The notes beneath the pieces were generated by a model. The model worked only from the letters and a program-made list of their open reading frames with translations, was not told where the DNA came from and searched no databases. Shown piece after piece: positions 1 to 5,868 of a stretch of 6,776 nt of DNA; positions within the stretch are counted from its first letter, which is position 1; each line of letters begins with the position of its first letter. Source of the DNA: CAISIP01 sp037968655 (GTDB taxonomy: Bacteria > Pseudomonadota > Gammaproteobacteria > Burkholderiales > Burkholderiaceae_C); the NCBI GenBank assembly GCA_037968655.1, contig JBBKVW010000122.1, positions 1-6,776 of the forward strand, written 5' to 3'. Both the position numbers and the translations under genes were made by a program.

Positions 1-533
1 TCGTGGCATAACTGGCGGGTCAGGCTGATGATGCCGGCCTTGGAGGCCGCGTAAGCCTGGATGCCGGTCAGGCTGACGGTGAGGCCGGCGCCGCTGGAGA
101 TGTTGACAATGCGGCCGTATTTGGCCGCCTTCATGCCGGGCGCTACGGCCTGGCACAAGTAAAAGGCGCCGCTGAGGTTGACGGCGAGTATGGCGTTCCA
201 CTCGACAGGAGTCACAGTCTCCAGCGGGCGGCCGACCTGGCCCAGCACGCCGCCAGCGTTGTTGACCAGAATGTCGACCTGACCATGGCGTGCGCAGACC
301 TCGGCCACCAGCGACTGAACCGCATGGGCATCGGTGATGTCGACCGCACGGGCCTGGCAGCTGCCGACACCCTTGTCGGCACACTGACGGGCCGTCAGCG
401 CCAGTTCGTCGGCCACCACGTCAAGTGCCCAGACATGGGCACCTTGTTCGGCCAATGCGAGGCAAATGGCACGGCCAAAGCCGTGTGCCGCGCCGGTGAC
501 GATGGCGGTCTTGCCGTGAAAGTCTGGGTTCAT
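1..533 (-). CDS. Short-chain dehydrogenase/reductase (SDR), C-terminus cut by window edge
   Basis: Partial gene: 177 residues are visible from an ATG at 533, and the reading frame is open at position 1. Classical SDRs are about 250 residues, so roughly 70 are missing. Seen in the translation: the N-terminal Rossmann cofactor motif TGAAHGFG (residues 13-20), an acidic Asp38 at the end of the second strand (WALDVV) that suggests NAD(H) preference, NNAG at 91-94, the VNLSG segment with Asn119, NISSGAG at 144-150 supplying the catalytic Ser, and YAASK with catalytic Tyr161 and Lys165. The family carries out NAD(P)-dependent oxidation of alcohols or reduction of ketones in the cytoplasm, and the substrate cannot be told from these motifs. 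It lies 62 bp after the ketopantoate-reductase-like gene on the same strand and is probably the next gene of that operon. No good Shine-Dalgarno sequence precedes the ATG (only a weak GAGCGACC), so the start rests on the fit to the SDR N-terminus. Family assignment is secure; specific function is unknown. Confidence 0.93.
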   Translation of the reverse strand, partial: MNPDFHGKTAIVTGAAHGFGRAICLALAEQGAHVWALDVVADELALTARQCADKGVGSCQARAVDITDAHAVQSLVAEVCARHGQVDILVNNAGGVLGQVGRPLETVTPVEWNAILAVNLSGAFYLCQAVAPGMKAAKYGRIVNISSGAGLTVSLTGIQAYAASKAGIISLTRQLCH

Positions 534-595
534 GGTGGTCGCTCAAATAGGAGGATGCAATCGAGGCCAAATGCGCGGCCCCGGTCAGAACGCGC

Positions 596-1690
596 TCAGG
601 TCTTTTGTGAAACGGGCGCTGCCGTGGCCTCGCACACGGCGATCAGTTCGGCAAAGGTCTCATACGCCATCGGCCGCCTGCCGTCCTCGATGTCGTGGAT
701 CAGCGCGACCAGTTTGCGGATGGCCGGCGTGTCGATACCCGCCTCGGCGCCGAGTTCGGCAATCACGCCAATTTGCGGGTCAACCTCGGTCTTGCGTTTG
801 CGCACCGCCAGGTCGCGGTGGATGCCGGAGTGGGTCTTGGCTGTGTGGCGGTTGAACTCTGCCAGCGCGGCAATCGAGGTACGTGCGCCCTGCTCGGCTG
901 ACCCCGGCGCAAAACAGGCCGGGTCGAAGCCGTTGAAGCCCACGGGCGTGACCTTGCGCGCAGCGGCCACCGCCATGACTTCGCGCGCCAGACGGTCGAA
1001 CACGACGAAACGCCGCGGATCGGCAAAATTGTCGCTCATGGAGTCGTTTGTCAGCGCGGTGGCAAACAACATCGCGCCGTAGGCCAGCTTGCCCCACAGG
1101 TAACCCCAGATGTTGTCGGTCAGCACCGCGTTGGGTTCGAACACCGACAACAGCGCGAACATGCGCCGCGTGCGCGCTCGCACACTTGCGTCGATCTCGC
1201 CGACCACGACCGCGGCGCGGTTGCCGAACAATATCTCGCCCGGGCCGAGCCAGTCGGCGCCGTAGTTGACAAAGCAGCCCATCGTGCGCTCAGTGCCAAC
1301 CACGCGCGCGATCGCCAACTCGTTCAAGCCGTTCTGCGCCGACAGCACGAAGCCGTCTTCCATCAGGTGCGGCGCCAGCATCAACATCGCACTATCGGTG
1401 GCCTGGGCCTTGACGGCCAGCACGATGGTTGAATAGGTCCCGCTAAGCTCGGCCGGCGTCACACAGGGTACGACCTGGCAAAACGACTCCACCGGCCCGC
1501 TGATGTTCAATCCGGTCGTGTTGCAGGCATGCACATGCGCTTGGACGATATCGACCATCAACACGGGAATACCGGCGCGCGCCCAGTAGGCACCCAGAAT
1601 GCCGCCGATGGCGCCGGCGCCCCAGATCAGGATCGGTTCGACTTGCGTTCGCATCTGCTGTTGCGATGGCGATGGCGATGGCGTCTGCAC
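596..1690 (-). CDS. Ketopantoate reductase-like (ApbA/PanE superfamily) NAD(P)-dependent dehydrogenase
   Basis: Cytoplasmic oxidoreductase of the 2-dehydropantoate 2-reductase superfamily. Numbering is from the GTG at 1690 (364 residues). The dinucleotide motif GAGAIGG is at 24-30, the LAVKAQ strand with Lys95 follows, then QNG at 119-121, a WGK motif with the probable catalytic Lys201, and the C-terminal helical domain with HSGIHRDL (287-294) and KTEVD, where Glu302 corresponds to the catalytic Glu of PanE. In E. coli PanE the catalytic Lys176 is followed at +4 and +8 by substrate-binding Asn residues; here those positions are Gly205 and Phe209. Pantoate synthesis is therefore unlikely, and another 2-oxo or hydroxy acid is a better guess. 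The start is uncertain: the GTG at 1690 adds a repeat-encoded TPSPSPSQQQ leader, whereas the ATG at 1654 begins just before the Rossmann strand and gives 352 residues, closer to the family form. Neither has a clear ribosome-binding site. The gene lies 35 bp (or 71 bp) after the asparaginase gene and is presumably co-transcribed with it. Confidence 0.9.
   Translation of the reverse strand: MQTPSPSPSQQQMRTQVEPILIWGAGAIGGILGAYWARAGIPVLMVDIVQAHVHACNTTGLNISGPVESFCQVVPCVTPAELSGTYSTIVLAVKAQATDSAMLMLAPHLMEDGFVLSAQNGLNELAIARVVGTERTMGCFVNYGADWLGPGEILFGNRAAVVVGEIDASVRARTRRMFALLSVFEPNAVLTDNIWGYLWGKLAYGAMLFATALTNDSMSDNFADPRRFVVFDRLAREVMAVAAARKVTPVGFNGFDPACFAPGSAEQGARTSIAALAEFNRHTAKTHSGIHRDLAVRKRKTEVDPQIGVIAELGAEAGIDTPAIRKLVALIHDIEDGRRPMAYETFAELIAVCEATAAPVSQKT
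1663..1683. repeat. Short tandem hexanucleotide repeat (GCGATG x3 plus GCG)
   Basis: Three perfect copies of GCGATG followed by GCG lie between the two candidate start codons of the ketopantoate-reductase-like gene. On the coding (minus) strand they would be read as alternating Pro-Ser (PSPSPS). Because the unit is six bases, copy-number change would alter the leader length without shifting frame. It may equally be untranslated if the ATG at 1654 is the true start. Confidence 0.7.
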
Positions 1691-1725
1691 TGCGTCTGTG
1701 ATTGGTATTGCGTCAGCGCCATGCC

Positions 1726-2679
1726 TCAGGCCGGCCCCATCGGATGCAATTCCTTGTGCGTGGCCACAACCAGTTGACCCTCGGTCGTGATCCAGCCCCG
1801 GTACATGCCCAGCGTGTTGTAGGGCGCCACCGGGTTGCCCTGCGCGCCCAGCGCGACCAGGCCGGCGCCGATGTCGTGGCTGGCCAGGGTCTCGAACACC
1901 AGCGCCTTGGCGGCGTCCTCCAGCGCCTGGCCGGCGTAGTGGATGCGCGCCGCCAGGTCATAGGCGGCGACGCGCCGTATGAAGATCTCGCCCTGGCCGG
2001 TGCACGACACCGCGCAGACGCCGTCGCGGGCATAGGTGCCGGCGCCAATGATGGGGCTGTCTCCGACCCGGCCATCGGGCTTGTTGTTGAAGCCGCCGGT
2101 TGATGTAGCGGCCGCCAGATGGCCGTTGGCATCACGCGCGACCGCGCCTACCGTGCCGTGCTTCTCAGCCTCCGACGCCGGGATGAAGGAACCCGCCGCA
2201 GCTTTCTTCTGCAGGGAGCGCAAGGAATCCACACGCCGCTGGGTAGTGAAATAGGTGTTGGGCACGACGTCCAGGCCCTGCAATTCGGCAAATGTGTCGG
2301 CCGCGACACCAGCCAGCAAAACCGCGCGCCCGGAGTCCATCAGCGCACGGGCAGCCTTGACCGGGTTGCGGGTGCGGCGCACGGTGCAGACCGCACCGGC
2401 CGCCAGCGTCGCGCCGTCCATGATGGATGCGTCCAGCTCATGCTCGCCCGACTCGGTCAGCGCCGCGCCATGACCGGCATTGAAATGCGGACTGTCCTCC
2501 ATCACGACAACAGTGGCCTGTACCGCGTCGAGCGCCGAGCCACCGGCGCGCAGGATGCGCCAGCCCGCGCGCAATGCCTGCGCCAGATGCGCGCGGCTCT
2601 CGGCCCATTCGTCCGCCGTTTGCAGCGAATGGTCGAGCGTGCCGCAACCACCGTGCAGGCCGATGGCGATGTCGGCCAT
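1726..2679 (-). CDS. Isoaspartyl peptidase / L-asparaginase, Ntn-hydrolase family
   Basis: 317-residue member of the plant-type asparaginase family (E. coli IaaA/EcAIII-like). These proteins cleave themselves into alpha and beta subunits, after which the new N-terminal Thr hydrolyses beta-aspartyl dipeptides and, usually less well, L-asparagine. Seen here: the N-terminal strand IGLHGGCG (6-13), the FNAGHGAAL loop (66-74), EHELDASIMDG (79-89), the cleavage site HGTVGAVA with nucleophile Thr176, ATSTGGFNNKPDGRVGDSPIIGAGTYA (from residue 191) containing the second active-site Thr and the Arg204/Asp207 substrate-binding pair, and CTGQGE (226-231), a variant of the TG-x-GE motif. All catalytic elements are intact and the length is normal for the family. 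The ATG at 2679 is 4 bp after the binding-protein stop, with no strong ribosome-binding site, so translational coupling is likely. The neighbouring peptide-type transporter agrees with a peptide or amide substrate. Possible alternatives within the family are glycosylasparaginase-like or taspase-like enzymes, but the motifs match the bacterial isoaspartyl peptidases best. Confidence 0.95.
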   Translation of the reverse strand: MADIAIGLHGGCGTLDHSLQTADEWAESRAHLAQALRAGWRILRAGGSALDAVQATVVVMEDSPHFNAGHGAALTESGEHELDASIMDGATLAAGAVCTVRRTRNPVKAARALMDSGRAVLLAGVAADTFAELQGLDVVPNTYFTTQRRVDSLRSLQKKAAAGSFIPASEAEKHGTVGAVARDANGHLAAATSTGGFNNKPDGRVGDSPIIGAGTYARDGVCAVSCTGQGEIFIRRVAAYDLAARIHYAGQALEDAAKALVFETLASHDIGAGLVALGAQGNPVAPYNTLGMYRGWITTEGQLVVATHKELHPMGPA

Positions 2680-2683
2680 GGAA

Positions 2684-4255
2684 TTATTTGACCGGCTTGA
2701 TGTTCATCGCCAGCGTGTCTTCGTCGACCCGTGGCTTGATGGTGACCTTGTCTTTTTGCATCGCCCAGGCCGAGCCGACTGCAACGATGGGCAGGCGCTG
2801 CTTGTCCTTGTCGAGCAGCGCATTGGCGTCTTCCAGGTACTTGCGGCGCTTGGCCACATCCATCTCGACGGCCGCCGCCTGCAGCAGTTTGTCCATCTCG
2901 GGATTGATATAGCCCAGCACGTTGAAGGCACCCATCTTTTTCTCCTTGTCATTGGAGTGGGCCAGCGACGACAGGGTGTAGTTCGCCTCGCCCGTCAGCG
3001 TGCCCCAGCCCGACATGGACATCGAGAACTCGCCGCGGGTACGCGCCGGGAAGAACACCGCCGCAGGCTGCGCATTGGGCGTGGCGTCGATGCCGATGGC
3101 TGCCAGCATCTGCGCGATCGAGGTGCCCACCTCGGTGTCACCCGGCAGACGGTCCTTGGTGAACGAGAACTGAATCTTGAAGCCGTTCGGATATCCGGCA
3201 TCGGCCAGCAGCTTCTTGGCGGCGGCCGGGTCGTACTTGCGCTCGGGCAGCGACTTGTTGTAGCCAAAGATCGATGGCGTCACCATCTGGCTCGATGGCT
3301 TGCCCAGCCCCTCCATCGCGATCTCGGCCAGCCCCTTGCGGTCGATCGCCAGATCAATCGCCTGGCGCACCCGCAGGTCCAGCAGCGGGTTCTTGGCCAG
3401 CGGCGAGCCGTCCTTGTTGCTGGCGTTTTGCAGCTTGTCGCGCATGTCCAGTTCGACGTTGAATACATACACCGTTTCGATCGTCTGCACATTGATCTTC
3501 GGGTCACGCTTGAGCGTGGCCACGTCCGAGGCCGGCACGCGGGTGATCAGGTCCAGTTGCCCGGCCTTGAGCTGCGCCACGCGCGCCGCATCATTGGCTA
3601 TTTCCTTGCGCACATGGCGCGCCCAGGGCTCCTTCGGGCCCCAGTAGCCATCGAAGCGGTCCAGCACCAGATCGCCCTTGGGCTGCCAGGACACGTACTT
3701 GTAAGGACCGGTGCCGACTGCCGCCTTGCCAGAATTGAAAGCTTCATTGGCGTTGTCCTTGGTCAGACCAATGGCAGCCTTACTCGACACGATGAACAGA
3801 CGGATGAAATCGTTCGGCAGATTGGGCGACGCACCGTCGGTGATGATCAGGATCGTGTGCGCATCGATGATGCGCGTATCCTTGACCCGGCGCACGTAGA
3901 TCGTCGTCGGGTTCGGGCCGGCCACTACTGGGATGCGCTCGATCGAAAACTTCACATCGGCTGCGGTGAAATCGGAGCCGTCGTGGAACTTCACGCCCTT
4001 GCGCAGCTTGAACTCCCAGGTCGAGTCGTTGATCGCTTTCCAGCTTACCGCCAAGCGTGGTTGCAGCTCGAGCCCGTCACCCGACCAGACCAGCGTGTCG
4101 TAGACATGCTTGAGCGCCTCGGCATGGGTGCCGGTGGCGGTGAAGTGCGGATCGATCGAATCGGGACCGCCGCGCACGCCGATGGTCAGGGTCTGGGCCA
4201 ACGCGGACGTGGCCATTGCGGTTGCCAACAACACACCTGTGAAAAATGAGCGCAT
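2684..4255 (-). CDS. ABC transporter periplasmic substrate-binding protein, family 5 (peptide/nickel/opine type)
   Basis: 523-residue precursor of an extracytoplasmic solute-binding protein (SBP_bac_5, DppA/OppA class), which captures ligand in the periplasm and hands it to a DppBC-type permease. A Sec signal peptide is visible: MRSFFTG, a hydrophobic core VLLATAMA, then SALA-Q with predicted cleavage after residue 20. The mature protein begins TLTIGVRGGPDSIDPHF. Family landmarks follow: YDTLVW (52-57), the signature segment KFHDGSDFTAADVKFSIER (89-107), GTGPYKYVSW (181-190), LDLRVRQAIDLAIDRK (292-307) and GYPNGFKIQ (354-362). The frame is open up to 4429, but the ATG at 4255 is chosen because it begins the signal peptide and is preceded by AGGAGA. 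It is the first gene of the leftward operon, 4 bp from the isoaspartyl peptidase, and is divergent from the marR operon that encodes a matching permease. The family binds peptides, nickel, opines, sugars and glutathione, so the ligand cannot be read from sequence. Confidence 0.96.
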   Translation of the reverse strand: MRSFFTGVLLATAMATSALAQTLTIGVRGGPDSIDPHFTATGTHAEALKHVYDTLVWSGDGLELQPRLAVSWKAINDSTWEFKLRKGVKFHDGSDFTAADVKFSIERIPVVAGPNPTTIYVRRVKDTRIIDAHTILIITDGASPNLPNDFIRLFIVSSKAAIGLTKDNANEAFNSGKAAVGTGPYKYVSWQPKGDLVLDRFDGYWGPKEPWARHVRKEIANDAARVAQLKAGQLDLITRVPASDVATLKRDPKINVQTIETVYVFNVELDMRDKLQNASNKDGSPLAKNPLLDLRVRQAIDLAIDRKGLAEIAMEGLGKPSSQMVTPSIFGYNKSLPERKYDPAAAKKLLADAGYPNGFKIQFSFTKDRLPGDTEVGTSIAQMLAAIGIDATPNAQPAAVFFPARTRGEFSMSMSGWGTLTGEANYTLSSLAHSNDKEKKMGAFNVLGYINPEMDKLLQAAAVEMDVAKRRKYLEDANALLDKDKQRLPIVAVGSAWAMQKDKVTIKPRVDEDTLAMNIKPVK

Positions 4256-4260
4256 AAGAG

Positions 4261-4266
4261 TCTCCT
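4261..4266 (-). promoter_or_regulatory. Shine-Dalgarno site of the binding-protein gene
   Basis: On the minus strand AGGAGA stands 5 bases before the ATG at 4255. It is the strongest ribosome-binding site of the leftward operon and decides this start over upstream in-frame codons as far as 4429, which would put about 58 unrelated residues before an otherwise clean signal peptide. Confidence 0.85.
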
Positions 4267-4298
4267 GTGTCTGGCACGGCGATGACCGCTGGCCTTGG

Positions 4299-4310
4299 AA
4301 TAGCGAATTT
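4299..4310. repeat. Copy of AATAGCG-W-ATTT repeat overlapping the leftward -10 region
   Basis: AATAGCGAATTT here matches AATAGCGTATTT at 4350-4361 at 11 of 12 positions, 51 bp apart. The second copy is the right arm of the dyad at 4334-4360. This copy covers the predicted -10 element of the leftward promoter, where a bound repressor would block RNA polymerase. It may be a half-site for the same protein, though chance similarity in an AT-rich patch is possible. Confidence 0.4.
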
Positions 4311-4335
4311 ACGTCTGCGGCGGCGTACAAGTCAA
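4306..4335 (-). promoter_or_regulatory. Predicted sigma-70 promoter for the leftward (binding protein) operon
   Basis: On the minus strand TTGACT (4335-4330, 5 of 6 to the -35 consensus) is followed after 18 bases by TAAATT (4311-4306, 4 of 6 to the -10 consensus). Transcription would begin near 4299, leaving a leader of about 45 bases to the ATG at 4255. The -35 element touches the left end of the dyad at 4334-4360, so that site is well placed to control it. This is a visual match only. Confidence 0.5.
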
Positions 4336-4360
4336 TACCTATTGGAACTAATAGCGTATT
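4334..4360. promoter_or_regulatory. Candidate MarR-type operator (site A), imperfect inverted repeat
   Basis: A 27-bp dyad with outer arms AATAC (4334-4338) and GTATT (4356-4360) and inner arms TATT (4340-4343) and AATA (4350-4353) around GGAACT. The inner 14 bp are an imperfect palindrome of the length MarR dimers usually recognise. It abuts the -35 element of the leftward promoter. Its core ATTGGAAC (4341-4348) recurs at 4497-4504 in front of or within marR (site B). MarR proteins commonly bind such AT-rich dyads between their own gene and a divergent target; assigning this one to the neighbouring MarR is inference. Confidence 0.55.
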
Positions 4361-4415
4361 TCGGCATGAGTGAAAACCCTTGCTTGCAGGCTTCGATGCA
4401 GAGACCATTTCCCTT

Positions 4416-4445
4416 GTGAAACACCACATGAAAATAGTGATTCAC
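4416..4445. promoter_or_regulatory. Pair of GTGA-W-W-CAC palindromes 21 bp apart
   Basis: GTGAAACAC (4416-4424) and GTGATTCAC (4437-4445) begin 21 bp apart, two turns of the helix, so a protein bound to both would sit on one DNA face. They are also part of a larger inverted repeat, CCCTTGTGAA (4411-4420) and TTCACAGGG (4441-4449). The right copy overlaps the predicted -35 element of the marR promoter. The motif differs from sites A and B, so a second regulator or a second use of the region is possible. This is seen in sequence; function is unproven. Confidence 0.4.
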
Positions 4446-4469
4446 AGGGTGGTCCGAATTTGTTAGCAT
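4441..4469 (+). promoter_or_regulatory. Predicted sigma-70 promoter for the marR operon
   Basis: TTCACA (4441-4446, 5 of 6 to -35 consensus), a 17-base spacer, and TAGCAT (4464-4469, 4 of 6 to -10 consensus). Transcription would start near 4476, upstream of site B, so a repressor bound at B would stop or hinder the polymerase just after initiation. No other pair on the plus strand in 4256-4497 looked better to me. Confidence 0.5.
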
Positions 4470-4492
4470 TTGCCGGATTGTCCCAAGACTGT

Positions 4493-4509
4493 ACCAATTG
4501 GAACCTAAT
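4493..4509. promoter_or_regulatory. Candidate MarR-type operator (site B), second ATTGGAAC copy
   Basis: ACCAATTGGAACCTAAT (4493-4509) aligns with ACCTATTGGAACTAAT (4337-4352) of site A with one substitution and one inserted base. It includes the 8-bp palindrome CCAATTGG (4494-4501). It lies about 17 bases after the predicted marR transcription start and overlaps the upstream TTG start candidate, a position suited to negative autoregulation. Confidence 0.5.
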
Positions 4510-5100
4510 TTCGCCAATCCGCGCAAGCCGCCAAACCAGCCGACAAGGCAGAGTCCCGAGTTGCTGGGTCGGCATCGGCTCGATACCTTCACGCATGCGC
4601 GCCTGTGGCGCAATCCGTGCGGATTCGCCGCGCGCTTCAACTACCTGGCACTGCGCTACAACACGCCGCTGTACGGCTGGGTCGAACAGCACTTCGGGCT
4701 CTCTCGCGCCGAATTCATGATCATCTATAGCCTGGCACTGGTCGACGGCGTTACCGCCAGCGAGATCGCCACCTCGACCGCATTTCCGAAAAATACGCTG
4801 AGCCGGGCAGTGAACCGCATCGTCAAACTGGGCCTGATTGCGCGCAACGCCGGCGCAGCCGACCGGCGCCAGCAGAACCTGACGCTGACACGCCAGGGGC
4901 AAGACATCCTGGACCAGGCGATGCCACGCTTCATCGCGATGGAAGCCGAGATGCTGGCGCCACTGAGCCTGGTCGAACGCGAAACCCTGTCGGCCCTGTT
5001 GGCCAAGGTGGTGCTGTCGATGTTCGAGCACACGGCGCATGGACCGGCGTCGACGCCAAACGCAACGGCCGCGCCAACAAGCCGCGGCGCCAGGGCCTGA
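4498..5100 (+). CDS. MarR-family winged helix-turn-helix transcriptional regulator
   Basis: 200 residues when counted from the TTG at 4498. The core is a MarR fold: a dimerisation helix (FAARFNYLALRYNTPLYGWVEQHFGLS, about 43-69), helices through FMIIYSLALVDG, the helix-turn-helix TASEIATSTAFPKNTLSRAVNRIVKLGLIAR (86-116) and the wing with the typical DRRQQNLTLTRQG (122-134), where the Asp-Arg-Arg is the family's wing signature, followed by a C-terminal dimerisation helix. Such proteins act as dimers, usually repressors released by a small ligand. The start is doubtful: there is no ATG before residue 74 and no good ribosome-binding site, the first 20 residues are Pro/Asn/Gln-rich and atypical, and TTG at 4561 (residue 22) or CTG at 4564 would place site B wholly in the leader. 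The C-terminal tail (182-200) is Ala/Pro-rich and likely disordered. It is divergent from the binding-protein operon and 18 bp upstream of the creatininase-like gene, which suggests it controls both units. Family call is secure; ligand unknown. Confidence 0.93.
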   Translation: MEPNFANPRKPPNQPTRQSPELLGRHRLDTFTHARLWRNPCGFAARFNYLALRYNTPLYGWVEQHFGLSRAEFMIIYSLALVDGVTASEIATSTAFPKNTLSRAVNRIVKLGLIARNAGAADRRQQNLTLTRQGQDILDQAMPRFIAMEAEMLAPLSLVERETLSALLAKVVLSMFEHTAHGPASTPNATAAPTSRGARA

Positions 5101-5118
5101 CCCAAAGGAGAGACAACC

Positions 5119-5820
5119 ATGCGACTCGCCGACATGAACTGGATGCAGGTGGAACAACACGTCAAGCGCGACCAGCGCGCCGTGTTGCCGATCGGCTCGA
5201 CCGAGCAGCATGGCTATCTCAGCCTGTGTGTCGACGTGATCCTGGCCGAGCGGGTGTCCGTCGAGGCGGCCGAGCCGATACAGGTGCCGGTCTACCCGAC
5301 CATCAACTACGGTTTCACGCCCAGTTTTGTCGACTATGCCGGCACCGTGTCGCTGCGCCTGTCCACGCTGTGCGCCATGATGTGCGATATCCTGGACCAC
5401 ATGGTGCGCACCGGGTTCCGGCAGATCGTCATCGTCAATGGGCACGGCGGCAACGGGCCTGCCCATGGCGCCATCCTTGAATGGCTGGACCGCAACCGCG
5501 GCGTGCAGGTCAAGTGGCACAACTGGTGGAACGCGCCCCAGACCGCGGCCAAGGTCAAGGAGATCGACCCGCTGGCCTCGCATGCCTCGTGGATGGAAAA
5601 CCTGCCCTGGACCCGGCTGGCCAATGTGGACATGCCGAGCGAGCAAAAGCCGATGATCGACATTGCCAAATACCAGCGCGTCGATCCGGCCGCGAAGAAG
5701 CTGCTGATCGGCGACGGCAACTTTGGTGGCCTGTACCAGCGTCCGGATGCAGACGTGCTGGCCATGTGGGACATCGCCGTGGCCGAGACCCGCGAACTGA
5801 TCGAGACCGGCTGGGACTGA
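5119..5820 (+). CDS. Creatininase-superfamily metal-dependent amidohydrolase
   Basis: 233 residues, near the short end of the family (about 230-260). The superfamily includes creatinine amidohydrolase, FAPy deformylases, N-isopropylammelide-unrelated amidases of flavin/riboflavin pathways and the mycofactocin peptidase MftE, all of which hydrolyse amide bonds with a two-metal centre. Seen here: LPIGSTEQHG (23-32) with metal ligands Glu29 and His31, Asp39 in the following CVDVILAE helix, the Tyr/Pro-rich INYGFTPSF segment (62-70), NGHGGNGPAHGAI (107-119) with His109, and SHASWMEN (154-161) with His155 and Glu160 in the place of the family's HAG-x-x-E motif. The metal site thus appears intact, but NGHGGN has Gly where creatininase itself carries a second ligand Glu, so creatinine is probably not the substrate. 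The ATG is preceded by AAAGGAGA (5104-5111), the best ribosome-binding site of this operon. It is flanked by the regulator and a peptide-type permease, which suggests a role in degrading an imported amide or lactam. Confidence 0.93.
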   Translation: MRLADMNWMQVEQHVKRDQRAVLPIGSTEQHGYLSLCVDVILAERVSVEAAEPIQVPVYPTINYGFTPSFVDYAGTVSLRLSTLCAMMCDILDHMVRTGFRQIVIVNGHGGNGPAHGAILEWLDRNRGVQVKWHNWWNAPQTAAKVKEIDPLASHASWMENLPWTRLANVDMPSEQKPMIDIAKYQRVDPAAKKLLIGDGNFGGLYQRPDADVLAMWDIAVAETRELIETGWD

Positions 5821-5868
5821 AGCGGCCGCACCCCTGCCCCAACGCCCGTCGCACCAGGCCAGATTCAC

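Noticed and set aside
534..595. Possible promoter or regulatory hairpin between the two oxidoreductase genes
   Set aside because: Only weak GGCC-type self-complementarity and no convincing -35/-10 pair were seen on the minus strand; an ordinary intra-operon gap is the simpler reading.
285..1082. A 265-codon open frame on the plus strand covering parts of the SDR and ketopantoate-reductase-like genes
   Set aside because: It runs across two well-supported minus-strand genes and their intergenic gap, and its product shows no family features.
596..1690. Labelling the dehydrogenase as panE of pantothenate synthesis
   Set aside because: The substrate-binding Asn positions are replaced and the gene lies in a catabolic-looking operon without other pantothenate genes.
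2480..4249. A 589-codon open frame on the plus strand opposite the binding-protein gene
   Set aside because: It mirrors codon bias of the real gene on the other strand; the product is His/Arg/Gln-rich with no domain, while the minus-strand frame has a signal peptide and full family signatures.
4256..4429. N-terminal extension of the binding-protein gene up to 4429
   Set aside because: The extra 58 residues show no family similarity, cross the predicted promoter, and precede a proper signal peptide whose ATG has an AGGAGA site.
4411..4449. Inverted repeat CCCTTGTGAA/TTCACAGGG as a transcription terminator
   Set aside because: It has a 20-base loop and no run of T after either arm, and lies between two divergent promoters where a terminator has no gene to end.
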